Shown: piece after piece, positions 32,870 to 33,613 of the stretch
Layout: every line of letters starts with the position of its first letter
Numbering within the stretch: position 1 is the stretch's first letter
Assembly (NCBI GenBank): GCA_026260175.1
Contig: JAKCWW010002848.1
Span: forward strand, 1 to 33,613
DNA from: Reticulitermes lucifugus
Lineage: Eukaryota; Arthropoda; Insecta; Blattodea; Rhinotermitidae
Direction: 5' to 3'
DNA length: 33,613 nt
Notes under the pieces: generated by a model
What the model saw: the letters and a program-made list of their open reading frames with translations, nothing else
What the model was told of the DNA's origin: nothing
Databases searched by the model: none
Made by a program: the position numbers and the translations under genes

Positions 32870-33540
32870 AGGACCAAGAAATCATTGCGTGAAAGCGATC
32901 ATTTACTTCCATCTTCAGCCGCGACATAGCATCATGTCCGCGCCCCCTAAGCACCTTCCTGTCGCTACTGGCGAACAACATTGCCTGTGCCGTTAAAGCA
33001 GTTTAGTGTATGTGTTAGTCCAACAATTTCACCAAGTTACAAAAAAATGGTCACTATATCAACTGCACAGCTTATTTACGGTCGGAAGATGATTATGATT
33101 CGTGTGGAGGCAAAGATTTGGAAGGAAAAGTCTGAGGACTCAAGGGAAGAGTCGGCTGAGATTTGAATCGCTTACCTCAATTGATGATTAAACCGGAACG
33201 ATTATGTCACATTTGCTATGCTCACTCGCGCTCTCTCTGTGCTTTCCTCCAGCAGGTGGCGACAAAATTTATAGGAGTATTAATAATATGCGCAGAAACT
33301 TGTTTACGAGTTGCTGTAGTGAGTCATTCAGTAAGTAAATCAGTACGTCAGTCAGCAAGTTAGATTATAAACATAATATATATATACGCTTCCCATTTAA
33401 AAATGAAATGTGTGGCAATGCTAACAGCATAAGTAACTCCATTAAGCTGGGTCGTTGAGAAGCCAATAGTGCTCAAATAGTCATGGAATTTATGCACAAG
33501 TTCACAGATTATTTCTTTAGGATCAGTATAAGTACTATTT
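32870..33540. other. No coding gene supported
   Basis: Contains the possible leader exon at 33176-33245 and an (AT)n run near 33378-33386. Short ORFs show no motif. Confidence 0.35.
33176..33245 (-). other. Possible 5' non-coding exon with TATA box
   Basis: On the minus strand a donor-like TTGAG|GTAAGC ends at 33176. About 90 bases upstream is CCTATAAATTT (TATAAA at 33273-33268), which would place a start near 33240 and give a leader exon of about 65 nt. It could supply the 5' end of the gene with exons at 31708 and 30142. The sequence next to the donor also resembles a tRNA-type B box (GATTCAAATCTC, minus), so it may instead be a SINE fragment. Confidence 0.2.
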
Positions 33541-33613
33541 GGGGCGCGTGGGTGGCGCAGTTGGTTGAGGCACTACGCTACAAATCGGAACGTCGCGGGT
33601 TCGATTCCCGATG
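33541..33613 (+). repeat. tRNA-like pol III unit, cut by window end
   Basis: A perfect A box TGGCGCAGTTGG (33553-33564) and B box GGTTCGATTCC (33598-33608) at tRNA-like spacing. The acceptor stem cannot be checked because the window ends. It is more likely the head of a young SINE than a functional tRNA, because the presumed anticodon region (CTACGCTACAAATCGGA) does not form a clean stem. Confidence 0.6.

Noticed and set aside
1..33613. Search for prokaryotic systems, CRISPR arrays or phage genes
   Set aside because: No operon-like ORF arrangement, spacer arrays or Shine-Dalgarno patterns; introns, SINEs and LINEs show a eukaryotic genome.

Overview
This window looks like animal nuclear DNA from an insect-type genome. 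It is AT-rich, gene-poor and full of tRNA-derived SINEs, foldback/MITE elements, a decayed non-LTR retrotransposon and microsatellites. I found no prokaryotic operons, phage or CRISPR arrays. The SINE mix and the LINE protein remind me of cockroach/termite (Blattodea) genomes, but that is a recollection and the species cannot be fixed from the sequence.

The best gene evidence lies on the minus strand. At 22933-23008 is the first coding exon of an ERG-type (KCNH2 / Drosophila seizure) voltage-gated potassium channel. It starts MPVRRGHVAP, continues to TIIRKF, and ends at a GTGAGT donor after exactly 76 coding bases in phase 1, the position I recall for human KCNH2 exon 1. To its right (upstream on the minus strand) is a CpG-dense block with a CRE palindrome and a TATA-like box, probably the promoter. 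I found no further ERG exon, so 1-22932 is most simply read as part of a large first intron loaded with repeats.

About 7 kb upstream of ERG, on the same strand, is the 3' end of a second gene. A 395-nt exon (30142-30536) encodes 130 residues with two hydrophobic segments and a stop codon. A 63-nt exon with strong splice sites lies at 31708-31770. I do not recognise the protein, and joining these two exons directly breaks the frame, so the model is incomplete.

The rest is repeats. SINE family A has copies near 6785, 8718, 19101, 30835 and 32669, three of them with target-site duplications. Families B, C and D are other tRNA-derived elements; one D copy is inserted inside an A copy with an 8-bp duplication. 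There are four or five foldback or inverted-repeat DNA elements (348, 5159, 8050, 8351, 9883), one hAT-like non-autonomous transposon (28829-29286), and a dead LINE (about 11460-12440). No new multi-gene system is visible. The points most worth following up are the unidentified membrane-protein gene, the ERG promoter, and two perfect GTCACGTGAC motifs inside the presumed ERG intron.
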